This document shows, piece after piece, positions 1 through 11,236 of a DNA stretch of 64,000 bases. The notes beneath the pieces were generated by a model. The model was given only the letters and a program-made list of their open reading frames with translations. It did not search any database and was not told where the DNA came from. This DNA is from Tricholomella constricta (Eukaryota > Basidiomycota > Agaricomycetes > Agaricales > Lyophyllaceae). The DNA is taken from NCBI GenBank assembly GCA_013368375.1, contig JAACJP010000003.1:992001-1056000 (forward strand). Direction: 5' to 3'. Numbering within the stretch: the first letter of the stretch is position 1; each line of letters begins with the position of its first letter. A program made the position numbers and the translations under genes.

Positions 1-1
1 C

Positions 2-421
2 TTGGACTGGGTGAACTGTCTGGACACATGCCGAAGTGTCGGAGGGTACATGTGGAGTCTAGGATCAGGCACGATCTCATGGGCTGCACGGAAACAGAAA
101 ACAGTGGCAGCCTTGTCGTGTGAGGTGGAATACATGGCCGGATTCGAAGCAGCACAAGAATGCATATGGCTGCATGCGCTTCTCAAGGACATAGGGCACG
201 ACATCACGGATAAACCAACCACTCTCCTCTGTGACAACAACGTGGCCATTAACCTCTCAGAAGACCCGTTACTACACGCTCGAGTCAAACACATTGATAT
301 CAAATACCATTTTCTCCGGGAACACGTCCAGTCTAAAGAGATCGACATTCGCTACATTCCGACCAAGAACAACATAGCCGATCTATTCACTAAAGCTCTA
401 CCAACTCCCCTCTTCACATGA
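2..421 (+). CDS. Ty1/Copia polyprotein, C-terminal RNase H end (5' truncated by window)
   Basis: This is the carboxy end of a Copia-type Pol polyprotein, the RNase H domain that degrades the RNA strand during reverse transcription. Visible are the SCEVEYMA segment with its acidic residue, the CDNNVAINLSEDP block, HARVKHIDIKYHFLRE and the terminal DLFTKALPT motif, all hallmarks of fungal and plant Copia RNase H. The reading frame is open from the window edge, so the start lies outside. It ends about 70 bp before a polypurine stretch and an LTR, which is the expected gag-pol, PPT, LTR order. This stretch has no stops, so the element may be fairly young. The family assignment is firm; activity cannot be judged. 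Confidence 0.88.
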   Translation: MDWVNCLDTCRSVGGYMWSLGSGTISWAARKQKTVAALSCEVEYMAGFEAAQECIWLHALLKDIGHDITDKPTTLLCDNNVAINLSEDPLLHARVKHIDIKYHFLREHVQSKEIDIRYIPTKNNIADLFTKALPTPLFT

Positions 422-491
422 CTTTGCAATATGCTTGGCCTGCGATAGATTCGTACCACGCGCGAAGGAGAATGTCCATGGTGAGGAGGAG

Positions 492-834
492 TGTCAGAAA
501 TACTGTCAGCACTGCAGATACTCTTTGAAAGAGCCGGTATCTCTTATGATCACCTTACTCCCTTTCACTACGTACTCACAAAGGACTTTTTCATGTAGGA
601 ACATATATATACTTACTGTACATGTACCATTACCCTCAGCCAGTTATATAACACTGGACTGAGGGTAAGTCACCTTACTTATATACTTAACGGACATTCA
701 CTGATCGTACTATAGTTCTACTTCTATCCTTATAGGTACGATTGCACTAATATAGTCAGTTATATGACACTGGACTGAGGTTCTACTTCTATCCTTATAG
801 CCAGTGTTATAATCCTACGGTTAGGATTCTAACA
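492..834 (+). repeat. Copia 3' LTR
   Basis: The sequence begins TGTCAGAAATACTGTC and ends GGATTCTAACA, the TG...CA ends of an LTR. The bases just upstream (GGTGAGGAGGAG) are all purine apart from one T and fit a polypurine tract. Inside are two copies of a segment containing an AGT(C)AGTTATAT-ACACTGGACTGAGG core and two copies of a 20-bp TTCTACTTCT block. The 5' LTR and the matching target duplication are outside the window; AAGAA at 835-839 would be the 3' TSD. The boundaries are inferred from the ends, not from a second copy. Confidence 0.65.
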
Positions 835-845
835 AAGAATGTATC

Positions 846-1464
846 ATTGTCTGGCACACCAAGCTACGTAAGAGTACAAAGGAGATACCAAAACTGCAGG
901 ATGCAGTGAACGAACAGTCTACAACATCCTCCACCACTGTCAGTTTGGGCAGGTTAACAATCCTCTTGCACATCCTCATGGCCAACCTCATGCTCTTGAT
1001 ACTACTGCTGTGAATTATCTATCATCCCTTTTGAACCCTAGTCTGTACCTAGATGAACTCCAGGATACACTTCTCTCTGCAGACATCAAGGTCTCAATCT
1101 CAATCATCTCCTGTGCTCTTTGCCATTGTGCAATCACCCACAAACAGATTGCGAAGGAGGCGCTTGAACAGAACAAGCTCCTCCATGCTATATGACTGGC
1201 TGCATATGGTGATATTCCAATGGAATACATGGTTTGGTTGGATGAAGCTGGAGTTGATGATCACACACATCACCGGACTGGTGGTTGGGCAGCTCTTGGA
1301 CATGCCTGCAGCATTTATTCAAAGGCAGAAGTTCTCTATCCTTCCTGCTCTCACACATGAAGGAATTATTGCACTTGACATCTTTGAGGGATCTGTAACA
1401 AAGCAGCCATTCATTGACTTTCTCCAGGAGCAGCTGGTTGATATCGGATATTCAATGTCAAGCT
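846..1464 (+). pseudogene. Tc1/mariner-like DDE transposase relic, 5' part
   Basis: Frame-shifted reading gives an N-terminal helix-turn-helix, a LYLDELQDTLLS segment, MEYMVWLDEAGVDD with the first catalytic Asp, and FSILPALTHEGIIALDIFEG. This order is typical of the basidiomycete Tc1/mariner (DDE_3) transposases. The frame changes at about 1000-1200, so the gene is dead. It is cut at 1464 by a hAT-like element and resumes at 3609. The GTCAAGCT at 1457-1464 is the left copy of that element's target duplication. Confidence 0.7.
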
Positions 1465-2412
1465 CAGTACTTTACACTCCCCCTGGTGTTCCTCATGGAG
1501 TCCATGGAGTCCGCGGAATCCCTGTGGATTCCCTGTGGATTCCCCGTGGATTCCCCGTGGATTCCATGGAATCCATAGACTCCACAAGGAACACCTAAGT
1601 CCATAAAAAATTTACAAGTCCCCTACAATATGAAAAGGAATCCCTGTGGAGTCCGCATGGAGTCCGCAAACCTGGACTTGGGAACACTCTACCGAGGTCA
1701 CCTCTGTGGGCATTGTGCTCAAGAGACAATGAATGATATATCAAAAAAATCATGTATTTTCTATTCTACAAGAATAAAACAACAAAATAAAAAAAAAGAG
1801 ATAAAGAAAGTGGTAGTGGTGGGGTCGTCGTCATCGTCATGGCTGTGGTGGTGGTGAGGTTGTCTTTGTCGTCGTGGCTGTCGCGGTGGTGGTGGTGTGG
1901 TGGTGGTGGAGACCGTAGGGTCGTCGCCGTCGTCGTGGCCACTGTGCTGTCGCCATCGTCGTGGCCATCGTGGTGGTGGTGATGTGGTGGTGGTGAGGTC
2001 ATCGCCATCGTCGTGGCCATTGTGCTGTCGCCATTGCCGTTGTGGTGGTGGTGCTGTTGCTGTTGCTGTGCCGTTGTTGGGGTGGTGGTGTGGTGGCCGT
2101 CGTGGTGGTGGTGTGGTGGTAGTGAGGTTGTGAGGTCATCGCCATCGTCGTGGCTGTGGTGGTGGTGGTGTGATGATGTGGTGGTGGTGGGGTCATCACT
2201 GTCGTCATGGCCATTGTGCTGTTGCCGTTGCCATTGCTGTTGCCATCGCTGTGCCATTGTTGGGGTGGTGGTGTGGTGGCCGTGGTGGTAGTGGTGCCAT
2301 CACCGTCATCGTGGCTGATTTGTAGTCACTGTCGCTATCGCCGTGCCATTGTTGGGGTGGTGGTGTGGTGGCCGTCGTGGTGGTGGCAGTGTGGTGGTGG
2401 TGGTGTCGTCAC

Positions 2413-2741
2413 TGTTAGGACCTGTGTAAGCACACTGGTTACGGAGGTATTCCAGGACCACCGAGGCAGACAGGCCTGACGTTCGTCAAGGAAGACGGCC
2501 TTTGAAGGGGTGTTCGGAGGTCGTGAGCATTGACAAAGATGATCACCGCTTGTTCGAATGAATGAGCTCAAGTGATACGAGTGTGAAGCAGAGTAAATTG
2601 AGAGAGAGAGAGAGAACGAGAACGAGAACGAGAACTAGTCTTAACAATTGGTAATATCGAGGTAAGGTCTCTAAGAGAAGTGGTGCCACCTTAAGTACGG
2701 TGTTTTGTGGGAATATGTAGGGTTTAGGGGCAGTCGTGACA
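2413..2741 (+). repeat. Solo Ty3 LTR nested in hAT-like copy 1
   Basis: The segment starts TGTTAGGACCTG and ends CAGTCGTGACA, and it aligns over most of its length with the 358-bp chromovirus LTRs further right (shared blocks include GACAGGCCTGACGTTCGTCA and GGTAATATCGAGGT). It is flanked by the 5-bp duplication GTCAC at 2408-2412 and 2742-2746. No internal sequence is present, so it is a solo LTR left by LTR-LTR recombination. In the orientation of the 14.6-36.1 kb element it lies on the minus strand. It is more diverged than the paired LTRs. Confidence 0.85.
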
Positions 2742-3241
2742 GTCACTGTCATCATGGCTGTTGTGCCATCATTGTCGTTGTGTTGTCGTGGTAGTGGTGT
2801 GGCCATCGTGGTGGTCGTGGTGGTATGCTGGTGTGGTGGTGGTGTCGTCATGCCGTTGTCGTCGTGGTGTCATCGCTGCCGTCGTGCCATTGTCGTCGTC
2901 GTGGTGTCGTGGTGGTCACCGTCATCGTTGGGGTTGGGCTGCTGCAGTTAGTGGTGGTGGAGGTCGTCAGCGTGGTGTCGAGAGGTGGGCACAATGACGC
3001 ACCATGCAGCTCTCCCCCAACTGGGGTCTGCCCTTGTCTGTTCCCCTTATTCCCTTGTTCATTGTCATCGTGGTCGTCGTAGTCGCCGTTGTCGTCATTG
3101 TTGCGGTCATCGTGGTCGTCATGGCGTGGTGGTGGTGGTGGTGGAGGTGACTGGCAGTGGTCCAGCGTGAGCTATTCACGTGCCCCATGCACGGGCATCA
3201 TTGGTCTACCAATATGTCACAAGCTCTTTGTAACACTTTAA

Positions 3242-3330
3242 ATGGTCCAGTGGTCTAGTTGATGAGTGTGACCAGTGCCCACATTCGAAGCAGCAGAGCA
3301 AGGGTTCAATTCTTGCTGCTGCAAATACTT
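3242..3330 (+). other. tRNA-like (Pol III A/B box) segment in hAT-like copy 1
   Basis: The stretch GGTCCAGTGGTCTAGTTGAT resembles a tRNA A box. About 45 bp later GGTTCAATTC (3302-3311) is a good B box. GCAGCAGAGCAA and TTGCTGCTGC flank the B box and can pair like a T arm. The same segment is present in copy 2 at about 17136-17225. No anticodon arm is convincing, so this is a tRNA-derived, SINE-like block and not a tRNA gene. Confidence 0.5.
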
Positions 3331-3608
3331 TTGAATAAAGAGCCTGGAGTCCTTTCATTCCATGCTGTCGTTGTGGATTCCATGAGCACTTTAATCCGCG
3401 CGGATTCCAGGATTCCGGGTTTTCCACACGGAATTTGCAAGGACTCCACAAGGACTGACCTGGACTGAATTCTTGGATTTGAGTGGTGTCTCACCCAAAC
3501 ATTGTCCACATGGACTCCTCATGGATTCCATGGAATCTGTGGACTCCACAAGGACTCCATGGATTCCATACGGAAGCACCAGGGGGAGTGTAAAGTCCTC
3601 GTCAAGCT

Positions 3609-3800
3609 TGTTATTGATACAATACTTAGGTGCCAAAGCTCACTCCATGTCCTGGACCTCAAAGCATTGTCATCCTTGGTGATTGTGCAATTTACCATGA
3701 TGAGCAGATTTGGCAGATAGTTGTGGGCAAGTGTGGTGTGTACTTCAATTGTGCCATTAGATCCCATGATTTAACATGGTTTAGGTGCAAAACTCATCTA
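3609..3800 (+). pseudogene. Tc1/mariner-like DDE transposase relic, 3' part
   Basis: This continues the relic broken at 1464. The segment reads PCPGPQSIVILGDCAIYHDE, matching the PGP-SIV-(L/M)DNC-IHHDE block around the second catalytic Asp of DDE_3 transposases. The catalytic Asp position appears to be Gly here. The frame differs from the segment immediately upstream, and the downstream part decays quickly. Joining 1464 to 3609 after removing one target duplication restores contiguity of the relic, which confirms the nesting. Confidence 0.65.
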
Positions 3801-3919
3801 TCTTCCACCCTATTCCTCCAATTACAACTCAATCAAGTAGGCCTTTGCATCAGTCAAGGCATGGCTTTGTTGCCATGAAGCTAAGACAATACATCCAGAA
3901 GTGCAAAAATTTATTCTAC

Positions 3920-6390
3920 TGTGATCTTCTTTTTCATAGATGTCAAACTCTTCTTGTATGTTAGCAGTCTTCTCCATCATCTGTGCTCGCAGTTTGGCTA
4001 CTCTCTTCAGGCATTACATTTCGCCTTTCTCACATTCAGCATCACATCACCTCTCTTCACTGTTTGCAACCCTTTCCCGCCTAATTTCAGTATCAGCAGA
4101 TTCCTGCCTCTTAAATCATACTGTCTTTGCATTCAGCCTCTCCTTCTTGGCTGTCTGCATATTCCTACTTGTTTCTCTGATATCATTCCAAGAGTTCTCT
4201 TTGCATGCTCCAATCTCTTCCTCCTCTAATGAAGTTATTCTCTTTTTATGCACCTCTGCCTCTCCATGGGGCATGCATTTGTCACTCCTATTTCTTTCAC
4301 TTCTCAATGTCCCTTCAAATTCTTCTCATTGTTCTCTCCTCATCAGGTCACTTGTGCACCTTGCAGCACACAGGCAATGTCTTTCGATATCAAGGCTTTC
4401 CACTGCACTTGTCCTGCTCTCTCACATCACAAGCTTTTCCTTGTCATCTCATTTTGTGGCAAGTTCTTTATAGATCATGTTCATCTATTTGGTCTATGCC
4501 ACTCTCGCCAAACATGTCGTTGTGCCTTCTTTCAAATACATCGAATCTGAACTCAATTCCGCTGACCCCACCTCACGTGGAGAATCTGGGTCACCATCTC
4601 ACATTTGGCTATTGTGTGCCTACTCTCTCCTGCATGAACTGCTCCTTTTCTTTCATGAGTAGCTGTTCCCATTTCATGGTCTTGCGTGAGATCATCAATG
4701 TCGGCCTCGGGGTTTCCGTAGCTCGAGACCCTTCTCTATGCAAACTGAACATCGGAAATGACTCTATGACCCCTTCACCTCAACGCTCCTCCTCACATCA
4801 CATGACTCTCTCTTCTGTATATCCTGGTATCTCTGTGATGACTCCAGCGCCTATTTAATGTCCTCAATCTCTTTCGAAAGCGTTGATGTTACCTTCATCT
4901 GCTCAAAGTTTGTCTTCTCGCCACATGACTCTTTTCACTGTGTATCCTGGTGTCTCCGTTATGACTCCTCAGTCTCAACATACTCATGAAGTCTTGTTTC
5001 CCATCTTCTGTTTCACATGTGATTTCTTCTTCATGCCAAACTGTCCACCCACATTCACAGTGTTGTATCTCTTGGTCCGTTGCTCCCTCCTCCTTGTTCT
5101 CAGGTGTCAACTCCCATCTCCTACACACTCAAATTGTTCTCTCACTACTGTTGCTCTGGGGGTCTCAGTTATTTCTTTATCATTGCACTCCCAGTTCACC
5201 CACTCTCCTCATTTCTCAGCCGCCCTCAAACTGCTTCCTTGTACTTTGTGACTGCCTTCTTTCTGATACAGTCATCTCCCTTCTTCACTGTGACCCACGG
5301 TCCCTGCAGATTGACATATACTGCTCTGGACCACACTATATTCCAGACGTGATGAAAACTCTATGCACTCTGAGATTTCTCCTTGTCTTCAGGTATTTTC
5401 TCTCCATTTCATTTGTGCACTTCCTCTCATCTCTCACAGTCTAAGATCTTTGAATGTCTCCTCAATTCTGTTTCTGACTTCACTCGTCAGGCCTACGATG
5501 CCGGTCTTCTTCGTTTTACCCAATTCTGTGATCATGAGTCCATCCTGGAACATCTCCAAATGCTCACTTCAGAAGCTCTTCTCTCAGCCTTCATTGCCTA
5601 TGCTGCTGGCACCTGCTCTGGAGAATGCATTTGAAACTGGCTCAATGGTTTTCGTCTCTGGTACATATGGAATCGTGCAAAATAGCATGGTAAAGATTCT
5701 TGAATTCCCTCTCTCCAAAAAGCGGCCTTGGCTTTTCCTTCAAACACCCACCTCGCAACCCAATTTCCAGTGAACACCTCTACATTTTCCATCATGATCT
5801 CGACCTGAACACACCGCTAGGGGCTGCTCTTTGGGCATTAGCACTTACTGCTTTTTGGGGCTGTAGGCATCTTGGCAAACTTCTCCCCACCTCCTCCACA
5901 TTCTTTTTGTTCTCACACAATGCCTTGCGTTCAACTCCTCTCAAAATATCTTATGTAAATGGAAAGAAAAGTCATCTCTTTTCACATCTCTTAGATTAAG
6001 ACCACTACTTTCAAGGGTGGTGAATGCATTCTCACCGCTACAAACAATATTTTCTGCCCTGTCACTGCTCTCAAAAATCACCTCCATGTCAATAATATTT
6101 CAAATGCCTCTTTACCCTTCTTTGCCTGTTCTTCTTCCATTCCTTCTCCCACTACTCTTACTAAACATCAATTTCTTTGAACCACCCCAAACATTTTCAC
6201 CCTCCACCACCTCGACCCCATTGTTGGACACAGCTACTGCATCGGTGGTTCACTCAAACTCCTCGCAGCTGGTGTGCCTCCTGAGACAATCATGAAGCTT
6301 GGTGGATGGACTTCCTTCGCCTTTTTGATTTACGGGCATTGTCTTGACTTTATTGTTCCTGCTGCTATTACTTGCACTTGAGATGCTCAA
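3920..6390 (+). pseudogene. DIRS-like retroelement relic 1 (RT fragment plus tyrosine recombinase)
   Basis: Scattered frames keep recognisable blocks. Around 4378-4490 is an RT-like segment with FDIKAFHCTCPA and FFIDHVHLFG. About 4520-4600 has KYIESELNSADPTSRGE, the tail of a DIRS RNase H region. From about 5440, DFTRQAYDAGLLRFTQFCD starts a tyrosine recombinase, followed by LWALALTAFWGCRHLGKL near 5840 and GHSYCIGG...VPPETIMKLGGWTSFAFLIY near 6225-6340. The catalytic HxxR is HSYC, so the Arg is lost. Many stops and shifts show it is inactive. It was found by eye, and the exact ends are unknown. Confidence 0.6.
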
Positions 6391-6529
6391 GATGCTACTT
6401 TGCTACTCAATTCAATCTTCCTTTTGATTAATCGCTTATACCTTGAATAAATTTGCTGTACTTTCTACATGACTCCATGAGGTAGCTTGTTCACTCGACG
6501 GTCGAGCCATGCTCCAAGTGGGTAGTTGT

Positions 6530-7017
6530 TGTTAGGGCGACCTCCGAGCAGAGCTTAGTCGTACTGGCAGAGGGGAATCCAATGTTATATTATGTACGAT
6601 AGAGAGAGCGTAAGTAAACCTACCTGGCAGAGGGGAATCCAATGAGAATAGAGTAAAGGATTCTCCCATGTCAGGAGGACGACTATATACGAGTAAGATA
6701 CGTGAGGGCCGGCTCTCTGGGGTGTATAGTACGTAAATGATAACGGATGGGCAGCGGCGCGTGTATGTACACGTTCCCGATGCTGTCCGATCCTCGTAGT
6801 TCAGGGTGCGGGCACGAGGTCGGGCGACCGACGTCGGGATGTTGGGCATCGGGATCGGGCGTGCGCTGGAAGGAGGAGTAACGACAGGAAGGTAAGTATG
6901 TACACTGACGCTTGGGGCAGAGTGTCGGGGTCGGGATCGCGATCGGTCGGTAGCGATCGCACGGGTCGGGGGACGGTCGGTGAGCATCAGAGGGCACGAA
7001 AGGGAGTTCCCCTAACA
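6530..7017. repeat. Probable solo LTR
   Basis: The 488-bp segment starts TGTTAGGGCGACC and ends GTTCCCCTAACA, giving the inverted ends TGTTAGGG/CCCTAACA. The flanks are GTTGT (6525-6529) and GTCGT (7018-7022), a 5-bp duplication with one transition. Inside, the 17-bp block TGGCAGAGGGGAATCCA occurs twice. There is no coding sequence. It looks like a solo LTR of a family different from the chromovirus LTRs, but there is no second copy in the window to prove its ends. Confidence 0.5.
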
Positions 7018-8268
7018 GTCGTGGCTTCTCTCGCCAGCTCAAAGTAATTTTGCATTGATCTGAATGTCCCAGAATTTTTACACTTATATCGTAGTGCCAG
7101 GACTGAGTCGCAATAACTTTTGTACAGAGGTTTGGAGCCCCAAACCTCTCACCAAGCCTTAAGAATAAATTCACTCATTTTCTTCAATGGATTCAGATCT
7201 ACTTGTGCATCTCATTTATGAGTGTGTCAGCTTTATCAATGCATAAAAATTAAAACCTCGAAATTTTTCCCATTTTTGTATGCATGCCTCATCAGACATC
7301 TCAAAAATGATGAATCATATGTATATAACAACAAAAATACATGTAATTGGAGAGATAAAAGTGTATACGAGACACAAGGGGTGTTGAGGAGTATATGGTG
7401 CAGTTACAGAGCCAGGAAAGCAGTAGAAGTGGAGAAATCTTGCAAACTCATCTATCTCGACATTATGAAGTCAACCCACATAAGAAGGAAGTACCTTTGC
7501 TGGTTCCGCTGAACTTTCAATTGTATCTGAGGTTCAGTTTGACCAGTTGCTCTGTTTAGTCTCATCTGAGCTCCCAATTTTTTTGCTTTTTCAGAGAACC
7601 TACCATTTAAACGACCGGGGGTGCCTTCCTCCCAGGGCTAATTCTGTACACATAATAAAGAGACATTGCTACTGACCAGACCCAAATCGGCTCATGAAAA
7701 TCAGAAATGGTCCAAGTTTTTGGTAAGTTTGTACACATAAAAATTGGAGGTGAGAGGTCGTCGTAATTTTTGGATTCCAGGGGTAAGGAGTAAATTTTGC
7801 AGGCCTCTGCACCCGCTTCCAGACCCCCACATGTCTCAGTGCTCACCCCCAGGGTAGATCAGTCACCTTGCATGTGCTGAGTTTGAATGCCCTGCATCTA
7901 TTCAGTCTTGTCCTCATTGAACCTTCACACTGCGCTATAGTTTAGCAGAAGCAGTGCTGGAGGAAGTTTTTCGGGAGGATCAGGTTTGTCTACAAAAACC
8001 CTGGGCTTCGCCTCTCTTTCTTTTTATCTTTGTTGTCCCAGCCAGGTATGCACATTCATGCTCTTTCACGCTGCACTCCAGCTCATCCCTTTCTGGTCTC
8101 ACCAGTGATTGCAGGCCCTTATATTGCCCTCCTCTTTGCATATTGCTTTATCACTGGTGTTTCCGGTAAGCCTCCTATTCTGGCGTCAGCCCAAAAAGTG
8201 CACTGCGCTCACCCATGCCGATCTTCAGTTTGACTTTGTCAAACCTCTGAAGGTTGTATGCCCTCAGC
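7018..8268. other. Non-coding repeat-derived spacer
   Basis: I see no gene here. The last part (about 8185-8268) matches 37397-38160 when the MITE there is ignored. It therefore belongs to the leader of the DIRS-like family whose internal region follows at 8613. The rest (7018-8180) has no recognisable protein motif in any frame. Confidence 0.5.
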
Positions 8269-8612
8269 TGTCAAGACCGCCCTCAAACTCACACCTCTCG
8301 TACACTTTCCCATGCACGACCACAGTATATATTATGGCACCACTTCTTTTCAGACCTTACCTCGATATTACCATTTGTTACGACTAGTTCCCGTTCTCGT
8401 CTCTTATTCTGTCGTACTCTCTCAGTTTACTCAGCTCCGCAATCGTATCACCTGTGCTTCATTCGTTCGAGCAAGCCCCGGTGATTGTCCTCGTCAACGC
8501 TCACGACCTCCAAATACCCTTTCGGAGTCTGTCTTCCTTGACGATGTCAGGCCTGTCTGCTTCGATGGTCCTGGAATAACTCCGTAGCCAGCATGCACAC
8601 AAGGTCCTAACA
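8269..8612 (-). repeat. Solo Ty3 LTR in the DIRS-like leader
   Basis: This 344-bp segment reads TGTCAAGACCGCC...GGTCCTAACA on the + strand. It aligns in inverse orientation with the LTR at 2413-2741 and in the same sense as the chromovirus (blocks include ACCTCGATATTACCATTTGT and CAACGCTCACGACCTCC). The 5-bp duplication TCAGC is present at 8264-8268 and 8613-8617. It is a solo LTR. It interrupts a sequence that is continuous in the related fragment at about 38140-38170, an independent confirmation of the insertion. Confidence 0.88.
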
Positions 8613-8752
8613 TCAGCCCCGCTGCTCCTTTTTGGTTATTTAAAGACTTCCTAATCAATTTTATTATCACAGTTTGTAGCCTCTAAAATTACTAGTCTTT
8701 TCTTTCGGACCTTTTCTCGGTTCCCTTGAACATCAAAATCTTTAATCTGGCT

Positions 8753-11203
8753 ATGAGTGATGAAGTGTCCCCTCCTCCTCAGCCTTTCTCATGGGCTGCT
8801 GGAATGATCTCGAAGCTGCGTGGGTTTGGGCTGAAAACTTTGAGCAGGTGGTTGACAATGTCCTCAAGGGATGTTTGGCCGCGATGGAGTTCGTCCACAG
8901 ACTGGTTGTGGAGGGAGCTTCTTTGGAAGAGGGAAAGGACTATGCCAAGCTGCTGGAACAGCATCTGGCACAATGGAGGGAAGTTCCTCGAGGTCTCAAA
9001 GGGTCTGGGGTTGGAATTGACGTGCCCTCTTCTCGTGAACCCATGCCCAAGCTTCCCAAGGCTGAGCTAGCCGCTTTCCATGCCAAGCAAGCTGTTTTGG
9101 AAGAGGCTAAAAGAAAGCGGGACAAGGTGTCATGACTGCATGTGGTGAACGCTGCAGGATGGGTAATCTTGCAGGTGAAGATCAGCCAGTTACAGGTTAA
9201 CCCAACTGGAGGACGAGACGGTCGAGCCTTCGATCCTGATGTTCTTGCTGAACTATTAGGCTCTCTTGTGGGCCTGAACCACTGCTCCCTGCCACTGTTC
9301 TTGCTGCGGTGCCTCACCTAGGGGATTTGGCTGTGTCTCTTAGGGATTCTCACCTTGAGAAGACCTGGAAGCTTTGACGTGTTTACGCTGCCGATAAAGT
9401 CATTGATGCTGTGGTCAACGTACTTCAGACCCAACAGCTACCTGACCCCATCTCCCGGTCTATGTGGCAGACTATTGTCCCAGTTTGTCGATTTTAAAAC
9501 ACTGTATGCTTTGATGGATCGTGGATACGATCATGATGACAAGCAGAGTATGTTTCTGGAGCTCCCTGTCGCGCTGTCCCTGTCCTTCCCACTCCACTCC
9601 CACCGTTTCTGTTGTGATTCCCTCCCCTTCGACTGCTATTACCTTGCCATCTGCACCCACGCAGGCTGCATCTGCTCGACCTACCTCTTCCGGTTCCTCC
9701 CACTCTCAGGGTCGTTTTTTTTTTTACCAAATCTGAGCTCGCACGTATGTTTGCTGAGTATGGGGATGCAATTTGCCTTTCTCTGTTAGGTGGTGTTTCC
9801 TCTCCTCCTCCAATTGTCCCCTCCTCAGGCAAGTGTTCTGCTCTGCCTTGTTCAGCCCTTTCCTCTGGCCCTTCCGGTGTGCTTCCTTTGCACTTTCCTT
9901 TCCTCTCTTCCTGATGTTCCGTCCCAGGTTCTTCCCGCATTTCCGTGCCACCCTTCTCTGCTGTTCCAAGCGATGCCACTGTTTCCTCCGGTATGGCTTT
10001 TTACTTCCTACCTTCCACTTCCTCACGCGTATTTCAGTGCAACCTCCTCCTCCTGTCACCCCTCCTGGCCATCATTCCACTGTTTCTGGTGCTGTGTTGC
10101 ACCCTCCTGTTGTTCCCCATGCCTCTGGGTTGCGTAAGTCTGATGGGCACCCTTCGGCTTCCAAGCGTTGTCATTCCGTCCAACTTTGCTGGTGTCCCTG
10201 AGTAATCCCCAGACCGTTCCCCTTCATCCAAGGGCATGGACATTTTCCCCAGTCAATATGGACCTATGCACCTCAACCACTATGATGTCGTTACTCCTAA
10301 CCACGTGGCATGCATTCTCCAGCAGGGCTGGCGCGACTACATTCCTTTGGATTGCCTCACCAATGGTGCCTGTTGCACTGCGGCGCTTACTCCTCTACGT
10401 CTCAATGACACTTCCCTTGCGCTCAACGATGAAAAGATCCAATTCAGGTCAACACCCCTGGACTGCTCCAAGGAGAATTGGATTACATACTCCGAGTATC
10501 AGCAGGCGGCGTGGAATTTTATTGCCGCTCTTTGTCTGCACTTTCATGCTAAAGAGGATGTTGCTCTGGGCAGCCCCTTGCTTCTGCTATTGCCTCCGCC
10601 TACGACTCTCACTTTCAGGATATCCTTATTCGTCCCGATGTCGAACGAAACTGGCCAGTTTACTGCGAGTACTGTATGATGATTTGGTGCATGTGGCAGG
10701 CTTGGCGCATTTCCAGCCAGCCGCTCTTTTGCATCTCAGATTTCCAGCTGTCCGTGTATTCTGGTATCATAGAGGAGTGCCGTGATCAGTGTATTGCTGA
10801 ACTTTCTGCTCCTTCGGCCCTTGCCTTGTCTTCCGGCGGTGGGAAGCCTTTTCGTGAGCATTCCTCCATCCCTGCCATGGACTGGTCCAGGGCCTCTCGT
10901 TCTGAATCTACCTGAGGTCGTCAACACGGCCGCACTCCATACAAACTACAAAGGCTCCGATCACGCTCAGTGTACCTACTGTTGCATGTACTGCGGCTTC
11001 ATCAATCACAAGTTCCTCCATGCCCCAGGCCTGGCCGCCTGCTTGTCAAGGGCACCGACAGGCATTGTAAAATGGCAGCGGGAGACCGAGTCTGCTCCAG
11101 GTTCAACGGCTCTTTGGGTTGTTCAGTCAAGGGTTGTGAGTATGTCCACACCTGCTCCCTCTGTGGCACCAGAATCCACAGTGCCCAGCAATGCTCTGCG
11201 TGA
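8753..11203 (+). pseudogene. DIRS-like element 2, Gag-like region (degenerate)
   Basis: A start at 8753 gives MSDEVSPPPQPFSW, then a shift leads into a helical segment (8791-9135, KLLEQHLAQWREVPRGLKG). Further blocks are MDIFPSQYGPMHLNHYDVV at 10236 and a Cys/His motif at about 11070-11195: CSRFNGSLGC, CEYVHTCSLCG, HSAQQC. That CCCH/CCHC arrangement just before a DIRS-type reverse transcriptase is common in fungal DIRS-like elements. Several shifts and stops break it. The poly-Ser/Pro stretch at 9140-10200 has no conserved motif I can name. Confidence 0.55.
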
Positions 11204-11236
11204 TTTCCTCCTTCCGGTCACCACCCCTCTGAAGCA

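Larger units (their letters stand above)
1465..3600 (+). mobile_element. Non-autonomous hAT-like element, copy 1 (triplet-core family)
   Basis: The 2136-bp element is bounded by a perfect 8-bp target duplication GTCAAGCT (1457-1464 and 3601-3608), the hAT signature length. The ends are inverted: CAGTACTTTACACTCCCCC on the left against the complement of AGTGTAAAGTCCTC on the right, continuing through CTGGTG. Subterminal arrays of GTGGATTCC/GGAATCC units fill 1490-1680 and 3350-3580, as expected for transposase-binding repeats. The middle is about 1 kb of G/T-rich degenerate triplets (GTC, GTG, GCC) and a unique block at 2935-3310 shared with copy 2. It has no transposase. A solo LTR sits inside. 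The orientation is arbitrary. The hAT superfamily is inferred from TSD length and end sequence only. Confidence 0.85.

Noticed and set aside
1766..3190. Many long open frames in all six frames (His/Thr-rich or Val/Trp/Cys-rich)
   Set aside because: They are products of the G/T-rich triplet repeat of the hAT-like element and have no conserved motif.
3921..5444. Overlapping Ser/Leu/Phe-rich plus-strand frames
   Set aside because: They reflect pyrimidine-rich sequence of a decayed DIRS-like element; only short RT and RNase H blocks are real.
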